A stretch of 6,443 nucleotides of DNA from Actinomycetota bacterium (GCA_030839005.1 JAUZEM010000529.1:1-6443); one strand, 5' to 3'. Positions 1-5,508 are shown, counted from the stretch's first letter. Numbers and translations: made by a program. The notes: generated by a model from the sequence alone, not told the origin.

Positions 1-72
1 CTCGGCGATCGGACCGAGATCGGCGCGGCCGACATCGACCGCGCCGCTTGGATGCGCGAGGACATCTGGTGA
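1..72 (+). CDS. 3' end of a gene upstream of dprA, probably the Mg-chelatase-like AAA+ ATPase ComM (partial)
   Basis: Reading frame 1 is open from the window edge to the TGA at 70-72 and encodes 23 residues ending AAWMREDIW. The gene starts outside the window. The acidic-helical tail, with a D-x-x-x-A-x-x-MR-x-D pattern, resembles the C-terminus of ComM/YifB proteins, and comM is the usual gene immediately upstream of dprA. In known systems ComM is a hexameric helicase that extends strand exchange during natural transformation. The stop codon overlaps the GTG start of dprA by four bases (GTGA), which implies translational coupling. The identity rests on a short tail plus context and could be wrong, but the frame being coding is well supported by the overlap. 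Confidence 0.55.
   Translation, partial: LGDRTEIGAADIDRAAWMREDIW
58..62 (+). promoter_or_regulatory. Ribosome binding site of dprA
   Basis: GAGGA sits six bases before the GTG at 69, inside the end of the upstream gene. It selects GTG 69 over the in-frame TTG at 48, which has no comparable site at the right distance. Confidence 0.6.
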
Positions 73-950
73 TCCGCCGGACTCATCGATGGGAGCGCGG
101 CGACAACTTCCCGATCCGCGACGCGGACCTGCTCGACGTGATGGTCGACGCCAAGATGCCCCGGGTGCTCCTCGGCGAGGGCGACCGTGCCGGCGCGTTC
201 GACGCGCCGCGGGTGGCGATCGTCGGCACCCGTGCCGCGACGCCGATGGGCATCGCCGACGCGCGGGAGATCGCGGCGTTCTGCGCGGGCGCGGGCATCA
301 CGGTGATCAGCGGACTCGCGATCGGCATCGACGGCGCCGCGCACGAGGGCGCGCTCGACGCGGGCGGGCTCACGGTCGGCGTCGTCGCGACGGGACTCGA
401 CGTCGTCTACCCGCGCCGTCACGAGCGCCTGTACGCGCGGGTGCGCGAACAGGGCCTGATCGTGGGCGAGAACGGCTACGGAACCCAACCGCTGCCCTGG
501 CGCTTTCCCGTCCGCAACCGGATCATCGCGGCGCTCGCCGACGCTGTTGTCGTGGTGGAGGCGACCAGCAGCGGCGGTGCTCGCATCACCGCGAACGACG
601 CCGCGCGCTTCGGCCGCGACGTCTATGCGCTTCCGGGTTCGCGTCGCAATCCCGCCGCGGCCGGCTGCAACGCGCTCCTGCTCGACGGCGCGAAACCACT
701 CCTCGACCCCGCCGACGTGCTGTTCGCCATCGGCCGCGGGGGAACAGTCGTCGGCGGTTGGTCGGCGGCGCCACCGCCACTCGACCCCGACCAGCGCGCC
801 GTGCTGCAGGCCCTCGCCGGCGAGTCGGCGACGATCGACGAGGTCGAACGGCGCGTCCCGTTCCCGGCCGAGCGCCTCGGTTCCGCCCTACGCACGCTCG
901 AAGCCGCCGGACATCTGGTGCGTAAACGGGGACTGTGGTGGCCGCGTTAG
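69..950 (+). CDS. dprA: DNA-processing protein DprA/Smf, short form
   Basis: DprA binds incoming single-stranded DNA in the cytoplasm and loads RecA during transformation. This product has 293 residues. The Rossmann-like DprA core spans roughly residues 45-220. It contains VAIVGTR (49-55), SGLAIGIDGAAH (81-92), GLDVVYP (109-115), FPVRNRIIAALAD (146-158) followed by VVVVEA, and a TAN-type segment leading to GRDVYALPG. A C-terminal winged-helix-like domain (about 230-293) ends in GHLVRKRGLWWPR. Family members are usually 350-390 residues; the N-terminal helix-hairpin-helix part is missing here and the core begins almost at once. The usual SE-x-P stretch reads GENGYG. GTG at 69 is chosen for its Shine-Dalgarno site and the four-base overlap with the upstream stop. 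A decayed second copy of its 3' end lies at 3309-3395. Confidence 0.93.
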   Translation: MIRRTHRWERGDNFPIRDADLLDVMVDAKMPRVLLGEGDRAGAFDAPRVAIVGTRAATPMGIADAREIAAFCAGAGITVISGLAIGIDGAAHEGALDAGGLTVGVVATGLDVVYPRRHERLYARVREQGLIVGENGYGTQPLPWRFPVRNRIIAALADAVVVVEATSSGGARITANDAARFGRDVYALPGSRRNPAAAGCNALLLDGAKPLLDPADVLFAIGRGGTVVGGWSAAPPPLDPDQRAVLQALAGESATIDEVERRVPFPAERLGSALRTLEAAGHLVRKRGLWWPR

Positions 951-976
951 CGCGACCGTCTGTTCCCAACCGCGCT

Positions 977-1006
977 TTGACGTTCGGTCGGTGACACCCG
1001 TACGTT
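977..1006 (+). promoter_or_regulatory. Probable SigA-type promoter of the repeat-protein gene
   Basis: TTGACG (977-982) is followed after 18 bases by TACGTT (1001-1006), which fits the actinobacterial TAnnnT -10 box. Transcription would start near 1012-1014, giving a leader of about 30 bases before the GTG at 1044. The dyad GACAC-G-GTGTC at 1010-1020 covers the predicted start point. This implies the gene is transcribed separately from dprA. Confidence 0.5.
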
Positions 1007-1032
1007 TCGGACACGGTGTCTTGGCGACGGGC

Positions 1033-1037
1033 GGAGG
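1033..1037 (+). promoter_or_regulatory. Ribosome binding site of the repeat-protein gene
   Basis: GGAGG lies six bases before GTG 1044 and fixes that start. The product then begins with a basic n-region followed by a normal signal-peptide core. Confidence 0.65.
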
Positions 1038-1043
1038 GCGGCT

Positions 1044-3278
1044 GTGCACAGCGGCGCGAGCAGAACAACGGCGAGCAGACCAACGGATCCATCGCATTCC
1101 GGGCGAGCGCGCCGCGTGCCGTTCCTCGGACTGGCCGCGTCACTTTGCCTGATCGCCGGCATGGTCGTTGCCATCGCGCCCCCGGCCGGCGCTGCTCCGG
1201 TCTGGTCGGTCGGGACGAGCCCGAGCCCGGCCGGACCACCGGACGGCTTCCTGGCGGCGGTCGCGTGTCCGAGCGCCACGAGCTGCTTGGCCGTCGGGTA
1301 CTCGGGCCACTCCACGTTGGTAGAGCGCTGGAACGGGACGAGCTGGTCGATCTCCGCCAGCCCCAAGCCGGCCGGCGCAGCGTCCGCGGCGCTGCATGGT
1401 GTGTCGTGTCCGAGCACCACGAGCTGCTTCGCCGTCGGCAACTACACGGCCTCCACGCAGAAGACGTTGGTGGAACATTGGAACGGCACTGCATGGGCGA
1501 TCGTCACGAGCCCCAACCCGACCGGCGCATCATCCGCGGCGCTGAACGGTGTGTCGTGTCTGAGCGACACGAACTGCCATGCCGTCGGCAACTATTCGGC
1601 CAGCTCCACCGGAAAGACCCTGGTGGAACATTGGAACGGCACCGCCTGGAGCGTCATTGTAAGCCCCAACCCGACCAGTGCGAATTTCGCGGTGCTGAGC
1701 GGCGTGGCGTGTCCGAGCACGACGAGCTGCTTCGCCGTCGGCACCTCTTTCGTGAATTCGGCGAACAACACGTTGGTGGAACATTGGAACGGCACCGCAT
1801 GGTCGGTCGTCACGAACCCGACCAGCTTCGGCGTCCTCTCGGGCGTGGCGTGTCCGAGCACGACGAGTTGCTTCGCGGTGGGCACGACCGGCTCAGGGCC
1901 GAACACATTGGTGGAGCATTGGAACGGGACGAGCTGGTCGAACATGACCAGCCCGAACCCGACGGGCTTTGTCTATGCGATCTTGACGGGCGTGTCCTGT
2001 CCGAGCACCACGAGCTGTTACGCGGTTGACCGCTACTCGAGCGGCTCGGCCGTCAAGACCCTCATAGAGCATTGGAACGGGACGAGCTGGTCGATCATGA
2101 CCAGCCCGAACCCCATCGGCTCGGACATCCCGACCCTCCAGGCTGTGGCGTGTCCGAGCACCACGAACTGCAATGCCGTCGGCAACCACTATGGGGCCGG
2201 CAACGCGACGCTCGTGGAGCATTGGAACGGCACGGCCTGGTCGCTTGCCTCCTCCCCGCCCGGAACTTCGCAAAGCGCACTAGGACAGGTCGCGTGTTTG
2301 AGCACAACGAACTGCTTCGCGGTCGGCCACTACGTGAGCCCATCGTCAGGTGGCAAGACGTTGGTGGAACATTGGGACGGGACGAGCTGGTCGATCGTCG
2401 CCACCCCCAACCCAAGCGGCGCGACCGACGCCTCCCTGGACGGCATCGCCTGTACGAGCACCACAAGCTGCTTCGCGGTCGGCAACTCCACGGCAGCAAA
2501 CTTCACCAGCAAGACGCTGATTGAGCAGTGGAACGGCACGAGCTGGTCGATCGTCAGCCTCAACCCGACCGGCATAACGTACGGCGGTTTGGGCGGCGTT
2601 TCGTGTCCCAGCCCGTCGAGCTGCTTCGCCGTCGGCCAGTACTCGACCGGCTCGGATTTCAAAACGCTGGTAGAGCGCTGGAACGGGACGAGCTGGTCGA
2701 TCATGGCCAGCCCGAACCCGAGCGGCGCGTTCTCCCTGGGCCTCAACGGCGTGTCGTGTCCGAGCACCACGAACTGCAACGCGGTCGGCAACTCCAGTCA
2801 GCAGCCGCTGATAGAGCACTGGAACGGGACGAGTTGGACCATCGCCACCAGCCCCGCCCCGGCCGGGCCCGCGAACCTGACCAGCGTGGCGTGCGCGACG
2901 ACCACGAGCTGCGAAGCCGTCGGCACCTACGCCCCTTCGGGCCAACGAACATTGGTGGAGCATTTCAACGGAACGGCCTGGTCGATCGCCACCACCCCCA
3001 ACCCGGCCGGCGCAACCAACGCCGTCCTGGGGGGAGTCACGTGTGTGAGCGCAACAAACTGTTTCGCGGTGGGCAACTCGTCGACGAGCTCCGGCAGCAA
3101 GACGCTGGTGGAACAGTGGAGCGGCACCGCGTGGTCGATCGTCACCAGCCCCAACCCGGCCGGCGCAACCGATTCCAGTTTGAGCGGCGTGGCGTGTCCC
3201 GGCGCCGCGAACTGTTACGCCGTCGGCACCTACCACGCGAACGCCAGTGACCGGACCTTGATCGAGCGATACGCGTAA
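1044..3278 (+). CDS. Secreted protein of fourteen WNGT[SA]W / C-x5-C repeats, predicted beta-propeller
   Basis: The product has 744 residues and unknown function. Residues 1-24 are basic and Ser/Thr-rich, 27-45 form a hydrophobic segment, and PAGA-AP (47-52) gives a signal peptidase I site near residue 50 or 51, so the protein should be exported. From residue 54 to the end it is wholly repetitive. Thirteen units of 45-52 residues begin with TL[VI]E[HRQ]WNGT[SA]W, pass through a SPNPxG turn, then C-x5-C (typically CPSTTSC) and AVG. A leading unit lacks the TLVEHWNGT strand, and the protein ends in that strand alone (TLIERYA). Together these two ends make a fourteenth unit, the closure expected for a beta-propeller. 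There are 14 C-x5-C pairs, likely one disulfide per unit. I see no catalytic domain, C-terminal anchor or LPxTG motif. Similar repeats are widespread in secreted actinobacterial hypothetical proteins. Binding or surface roles are inference. It has its own promoter. Confidence 0.88.
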   Translation: MHSGASRTTASRPTDPSHSGRARRVPFLGLAASLCLIAGMVVAIAPPAGAAPVWSVGTSPSPAGPPDGFLAAVACPSATSCLAVGYSGHSTLVERWNGTSWSISASPKPAGAASAALHGVSCPSTTSCFAVGNYTASTQKTLVEHWNGTAWAIVTSPNPTGASSAALNGVSCLSDTNCHAVGNYSASSTGKTLVEHWNGTAWSVIVSPNPTSANFAVLSGVACPSTTSCFAVGTSFVNSANNTLVEHWNGTAWSVVTNPTSFGVLSGVACPSTTSCFAVGTTGSGPNTLVEHWNGTSWSNMTSPNPTGFVYAILTGVSCPSTTSCYAVDRYSSGSAVKTLIEHWNGTSWSIMTSPNPIGSDIPTLQAVACPSTTNCNAVGNHYGAGNATLVEHWNGTAWSLASSPPGTSQSALGQVACLSTTNCFAVGHYVSPSSGGKTLVEHWDGTSWSIVATPNPSGATDASLDGIACTSTTSCFAVGNSTAANFTSKTLIEQWNGTSWSIVSLNPTGITYGGLGGVSCPSPSSCFAVGQYSTGSDFKTLVERWNGTSWSIMASPNPSGAFSLGLNGVSCPSTTNCNAVGNSSQQPLIEHWNGTSWTIATSPAPAGPANLTSVACATTTSCEAVGTYAPSGQRTLVEHFNGTAWSIATTPNPAGATNAVLGGVTCVSATNCFAVGNSSTSSGSKTLVEQWSGTAWSIVTSPNPAGATDSSLSGVACPGAANCYAVGTYHANASDRTLIERYA
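1203..3275 (+). repeat. In-frame tandem coding repeat array, period about 150 bp, fourteen units
   Basis: Full units begin at 1314 and recur about every 135-156 bases to the end of the gene, with a partial unit at each end (1203-1313 and 3255-3275). The best conserved DNA block is TTGGTGGAACATTGGAACGG and close variants, followed by ACGAGCTGGTCGATC-like sequence and, about 70 bases later, TGTCCGAGCACCACGA. Variation is concentrated in the loop before each TLVE strand and in the loop after SPNP. Units whose motif starts are near 1908, 2061 and 2667 are especially alike in DNA, suggesting recent exchange between units. Confidence 0.9.
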
Positions 3279-3308
3279 AGACGTCCGCACGGGGTCGAGC
3301 CCGACACA

Positions 3309-3395
3309 TTTCCGGCCGACCGGCCCGGTTCGACCCGGCGCGCGCCCGGGGATCGGCGGACATTTCGTCCGTAAGCGGGGCCTTTGGTGGCCTCG
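3309..3395 (+). pseudogene. Decayed duplicate of the dprA 3' end
   Basis: Bases 3358-3395 would encode GHFVRKRGLWWPR, against GHLVRKRGLWWPR at the end of the dprA in this window (909-946). The DNA matches at 31 of 38 positions. Five of the seven differences are synonymous third-position changes and the other two are in the L/F codon. Upstream, 3309-3357 aligns with dprA 861-908 (TTTCCGGCCGACCGG against TTCCCGGCCGAGCGC, then GGTTC), but with one extra base, so the reading frame shifts. Before 3309 the similarity fades, although GGTCGA is shared. There is no stop where dprA ends. This is a remnant, not a gene; the pattern says the copy diverged under protein-level constraint before it broke. 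Confidence 0.75.
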
Positions 3396-3409
3396 GAGAG
3401 TCAACTCTC
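3396..3409. promoter_or_regulatory. Perfect dyad GAGAGT-CA-ACTCTC
   Basis: The six-base arms are exactly inverted around CA. It lies directly after the dprA remnant and 24 bases before the start of the zinc-ribbon gene. That position suits an operator, but no regulator or promoter boxes can be assigned, so this is only a candidate. Confidence 0.25.
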
Positions 3410-3433
3410 GGCTCGGAGCGCCGAAAAAGACCT

Positions 3434-3634
3434 GTGGAGCTCTCCCAGTGCCCGTACGACCACACGGCGATCGCCGCCGAAGTCTGCTCGGGCGGATCCG
3501 TCGTGTTGACCTGCCCGGCCTGCGGGGCCGCTTGGGAATGGCACGGTGCATGGATGCGGCGGCTGCGGGAGCCGGACCGCGAGAAGATGCGCGCCGCCCG
3601 GGCCAACACCAAGCCGAGCGAGTCCACGACGTAG
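3434..3634 (+). CDS. Small zinc-ribbon-like protein of unknown function
   Basis: The product has 66 residues. Cysteines lie at 6, 18, 27 and 30, with CPACG at 27-31 forming a clear zinc knuckle. CPYDH at 6-10 could supply the other ligands through C6 and H10 or C18. A Trp-rich stretch (AAWEWHGAW, 32-40) and a basic, charged tail follow, as in small nucleic-acid- or protein-binding zinc ribbons. GTG 3434 is the first start codon in the frame after a long stretch without one. Only a purine-rich GAAAAAGA precedes it, so the ribosome site is weak. It lies just downstream of the dprA remnant but in a different frame. Coding status is supported by the ordered cysteine motif rather than by any family I can name. 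Confidence 0.65.
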   Translation: MELSQCPYDHTAIAAEVCSGGSVVLTCPACGAAWEWHGAWMRRLREPDREKMRAARANTKPSESTT

Positions 3635-3650
3635 CGGTCGGCCCTCTCGC

Positions 3651-3681
3651 AGCCGGCCTTCTCGGAGTCGGCTCGCCGGCT
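3651..3681. terminator. Candidate bidirectional terminator hairpin
   Basis: AGCCGGC at 3651-3657 and GCCGGCT at 3675-3681 are perfect inverted repeats around a 17-base loop. They lie between the convergent zinc-ribbon and enoyl-CoA hydratase genes. There is no T-tract on either side, so it may only slow transcription or protect the 3' ends. Confidence 0.3.
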
Positions 3682-3684
3682 CGG

Positions 3685-4470
3685 CTACTCGCCCGTGAAG
3701 CGCGGCTCGCGCTTGTCGACGAACGCGGTCATCGCCTCCGCGGTGTCGCTCGACGAGAACATCAGCGCCTGCGCCACGTCCTCGAACTCGATCGCCTCCG
3801 CCATCGAGTGACTCGAGCCGTCGTTCAGCTGGCGCTTGATGACCGCGAGCAGCAGCGGCGGCATCGCCGCGAGCCGGACCGCCAGCGCGTCGACCTCCAC
3901 GAAGAGGCGATCGTGCGGAACGACACGATTCACGAGACCGATGCGCTCAGCTTCCGCCGCGTCGATGATGTCGGCCAGGAACGCAAGCTCTTTCGCCCGA
4001 TGCAGTCCCACCAGTCTGGGCAGCAGCCACGAGCCGCCGAAGTCGAGCGCGAGGCCGCGGCGGGCGAAGATCTCGGTGAAGCGCGCCCGATCGGATGCCA
4101 CGATCAGATCGCAACCGAGCGCGAGATTGCATCCGGCGCCCGCCGCGACGCCGTTGACTGCCGCGATCGTGGGCAGGGGGAGCTCGTGGAGCCGCAACGC
4201 GGCGCGGCCGACCATGCGCATCGACGCCACGGACGCTCCGGCCCCGGACGGCGCATCGCCGGCCGCGGCCCCGGTGAGATCGGCGCCCGAGCAGAACGCG
4301 TCACCGGCACCGGTGATCACGAGGACACGATCGTCGCGTCGGGTCGCGAGGTCGTCGAATATCTCGGCCAGCCCTCCCCACATCTCACCGGTGATCGCGT
4401 TCTTGCGCGCCGGCCTGTCGATCGTGAGTGTCACCACCCCGCCGTCCCGTTCGACGCGCAAGCCGTCCAA
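3685..4470 (-). CDS. Enoyl-CoA hydratase/isomerase (crotonase) family protein, PaaG-like
   Basis: Crotonase-fold enzymes hydrate or isomerise enoyl-CoA thioesters in fatty acid or aromatic acid breakdown. Starting at TTG 4470 gives 261 residues, the family norm, beginning MDGLRVERDGGVVTLTIDRP. The codon follows GATGAGGGCGAC, a fair ribosome site. Longer starts at 4548 or 4542 add an Arg-rich tail unlike the family and run into the opposite gene. Oxyanion-hole segments are AFCSGADL (58-65) and NGVAAGAGCNLALGCDL (106-122). The segment RFTEIFARRGLALDFGGSWLLP (130-151) has Phe where classic hydratases have their PE glutamate, and Asp143 in LDFGG matches the catalytic Asp of PaaG isomerases. An isomerase or another ring- or double-bond-acting crotonase is therefore likelier than a classic hydratase. 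The substrate is unknown and no pathway partner is nearby. Confidence 0.88.
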   Translation of the reverse strand: MDGLRVERDGGVVTLTIDRPARKNAITGEMWGGLAEIFDDLATRRDDRVLVITGAGDAFCSGADLTGAAAGDAPSGAGASVASMRMVGRAALRLHELPLPTIAAVNGVAAGAGCNLALGCDLIVASDRARFTEIFARRGLALDFGGSWLLPRLVGLHRAKELAFLADIIDAAEAERIGLVNRVVPHDRLFVEVDALAVRLAAMPPLLLAVIKRQLNDGSSHSMAEAIEFEDVAQALMFSSSDTAEAMTAFVDKREPRFTGE

Positions 4471-4540
4471 GTCGCCCTCATCCCCAACGTCTCGTCGTGT
4501 GGGCCGACGCAGCTGCCGGCGGCGATACCGTAACCGTCGC

Positions 4541-4777
4541 ATGAGCACGCACGGATGGACGGAACCCGACGATGGAGTCGACGTACGCCACGTGCAGCCC
4601 TACGAAGCAGACAAGACGTACCGCTGCCCCGGCTGCGACCACGAGATCGGCCCCGGTCTCGGCCACGAGGTCGTGGTTCCTCGTGAGCGCCCCGAGGAAC
4701 GGCGGCACTGGCACAGCGGTTGCTGGCACCGCGCCGCGCGGCAGCGCGAGCGTGCGTCTCGGTCGCGCAAACGCTGA
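4541..4777 (+). CDS. Small actinobacterial CxxC / HWHxxCW protein, probably zinc-binding
   Basis: The product has 78 residues. TYRCPGCDHEI (26-36) supplies a CxxC pair and RRHWHSGCWHR (54-64) an HxH-x2-C group, together a plausible treble-clef or zinc-finger site. The tail is strongly basic (ASRSRKR). Short proteins of this pattern recur in actinobacteria. They are often labelled 'ATP/GTP-binding protein', although no P-loop is visible here, so that label should not be trusted. The gene starts at ATG without a clear Shine-Dalgarno site. TACCGT at 4526-4531 could be a -10 box for a very short leader. The gene is divergent from the crotonase gene and convergent with yraN, whose stop lies only four bases beyond this gene's stop. 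Confidence 0.8.
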   Translation: MSTHGWTEPDDGVDVRHVQPYEADKTYRCPGCDHEIGPGLGHEVVVPRERPEERRHWHSGCWHRAARQRERASRSRKR

Positions 4778-4781
4778 CCCG

Positions 4782-5141
4782 TCAGAACGCGGCTTCGAGC
4801 ACGTCGACGATCCACGCGCCGAGCCCATCGGGTTTCACCGACGCGACGTCGAACCGCAACACGTCGGCGCGCGCCTCGTTGTCAGCCAGCCATCGGACCG
4901 CGAGTTTTCGCAGTCGCGTCTGTTTGCGCCACGTCACCGCTTCCGCGGGCGTACCGAAGGCATCGCCCCGCCTGGTCTTCACCTCGCAGAACACGATCGT
5001 CGCGTCGCGCCGGGCGACGAGGTCGATCTCCCCTTCTCGCACCCGCCAGTTCCGAACGAGCAACGAGTACCCGGCTGCGGCGTACCACTGCGCGACCGCG
5101 TCTTCTCCCGACGCACCGACCGCGCGCCGCGCATCGGTCAT
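4782..5141 (-). CDS. yraN: YraN family protein (UPF0102, endonuclease-like)
   Basis: The product has 119 residues, normal for the family. It shows GASGEDAVAQWYAAAGYSLLVRNWR (9-33), GEIDLVARRD (37-46) and VFCEVKTRRGDAFGTPAEAV (50-69). D40 with E53-x-K55 forms the PD-(D/E)xK-type nuclease core. The biological role of YraN is unsettled; its neighbours in many genomes are comM and dprA, suggesting DNA processing. The start at ATG 5141 is fixed by AAGGAG six bases upstream. The stop of the DUF2469 gene directly abuts this ATG, so the two are cotranscribed and probably coupled. Confidence 0.93.
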   Translation of the reverse strand: MTDARRAVGASGEDAVAQWYAAAGYSLLVRNWRVREGEIDLVARRDATIVFCEVKTRRGDAFGTPAEAVTWRKQTRLRKLAVRWLADNEARADVLRFDVASVKPDGLGAWIVDVLEAAF

Positions 5142-5435
5142 CTAGAGCTCCTTGCCGGGAAGCTCCTCGATGTTCACGTCTCGGAACGTCACGACGTGCA
5201 CGTCGGCGACGAACCGGGTCGGCCGGTACATGTCCCACACCCAGGCGTCCCGTAACTGCAGCTCGAAGTAGGTACGGCCGTTGTCCTGCTTGGCGTCGAG
5301 CTTTACGTCGTTCGCGAGGTAGAAGCGGCGCTCGGTCTCGACCACGTACTGGAACATCGGCAACACATCGCGGTACTCGCGATACAGCTGCAGCTCGATC
5401 TCCGTCTCGTACCGTTCGAGGTCCTCGGCGCTCAT
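5142..5435 (-). CDS. DUF2469 family protein
   Basis: The product has 97 residues and starts MSAEDLERYETEIELQLYRE. With YVVETERRFYLANDVKL, YFELQLRDAWVWDMYRPTRF and VVTFRDVNIEEL it matches the DUF2469 family, a small, highly conserved actinobacterial cytoplasmic protein of unknown function normally encoded between rnhB and yraN. The frame stays open upstream to 5489, but the conserved MSAEDLE start is at ATG 5435 and the upstream residues (MGRTQRPRVARPGRT) are unlike the family. There is no Shine-Dalgarno site before ATG 5435. A -10-like box lies seven bases ahead, pointing to a leaderless message. The usual upstream neighbours lepB and rnhB are missing; rplS lies 73 bases away instead. Confidence 0.93.
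   Translation of the reverse strand: MSAEDLERYETEIELQLYREYRDVLPMFQYVVETERRFYLANDVKLDAKQDNGRTYFELQLRDAWVWDMYRPTRFVADVHVVTFRDVNIEELPGKEL
5148..5153 (-). promoter_or_regulatory. Ribosome binding site of yraN
   Basis: AAGGAG on the minus strand, inside the last codons of the DUF2469 gene, is six bases from ATG 5141. It is the strongest Shine-Dalgarno site in the window and fixes the yraN start. Confidence 0.75.
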
Positions 5436-5442
5436 CGGGGCC

Positions 5443-5448
5443 AGTGTA
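5443..5448 (-). promoter_or_regulatory. Probable -10 box for leaderless transcription of the DUF2469 gene
   Basis: On the minus strand TACACT (TAnnnT) ends seven bases before ATG 5435, the spacing typical of actinobacterial leaderless genes. No good -35 hexamer is visible at 17-18 bases, so this is a moderate call. Confidence 0.4.
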
Positions 5449-5471
5449 CGACCGGGCCGCGCCACCCTCGG

Positions 5472-5492
5472 CCTCTGGGTCCGTCCCAAAAG
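5472..5492 (-). terminator. Hairpin between rplS and the DUF2469 gene
   Basis: On the minus strand CTTTTGGG and CCCAGAGG can pair over eight positions, two of them G-U, around the loop ACGGA. There is no following U-tract. It could attenuate readthrough from rplS or protect the rplS 3' end. Confidence 0.25.
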
Positions 5493-5508
5493 CCCTGGTC
5501 AGATCGGG

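Noticed and set aside
48..68. Start of dprA at TTG 48
   Set aside because: GTG 69 has GAGGA six bases upstream and a GTGA overlap with the preceding stop; TTG 48 has neither.
1104..1131. Twin-arginine (Tat) signal in the repeat protein
   Set aside because: ARRVPFLG has an extra residue compared with the RRxFL pattern and no other Tat features; a Sec signal peptide is the simpler reading.
1016..3250. Long plus-strand open frames (1016-2029, 2072-2524, 2528-3250) overlapping the repeat gene
   Set aside because: They are shadows of the tandem coding repeat in another frame; they echo its period, are Arg/Glu/His-rich and have no signal peptide or known motif.
1203..3275. CRISPR-like or noncoding satellite array
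   Set aside because: The period is about 150 bases, unit length varies in multiples of three, and variation respects the reading frame, so it is a coding repeat.
909..3395. Site-specific integrative element with att repeats at dprA
   Set aside because: No integrase or recombinase gene is present, and the two dprA tails share no long exact core, only eight bases at most.
586..3551. Minus-strand open frames across dprA and the repeat gene
   Set aside because: These are Arg-rich, low-complexity translations expected opposite GC-rich genes. The supported genes are on the plus strand with ribosome sites and recognisable motifs.
3836..4540. Plus-strand frame antisense to the crotonase gene, joined to the small protein ending at 4777
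   Set aside because: The part before 4541 is low-complexity antisense translation; only the segment from ATG 4541 has a conserved metal-site pattern.
4471..4548. N-terminal extension of the crotonase to GTG 4548 or ATG 4542
   Set aside because: The added residues are Arg-rich and unlike the family, and they overlap the start of the opposite gene; TTG 4470 gives a standard N-terminus.
5436..5489. Longer DUF2469 product starting at 5489
   Set aside because: The extension lacks family resemblance, and the conserved MSAEDLE start is at 5435.
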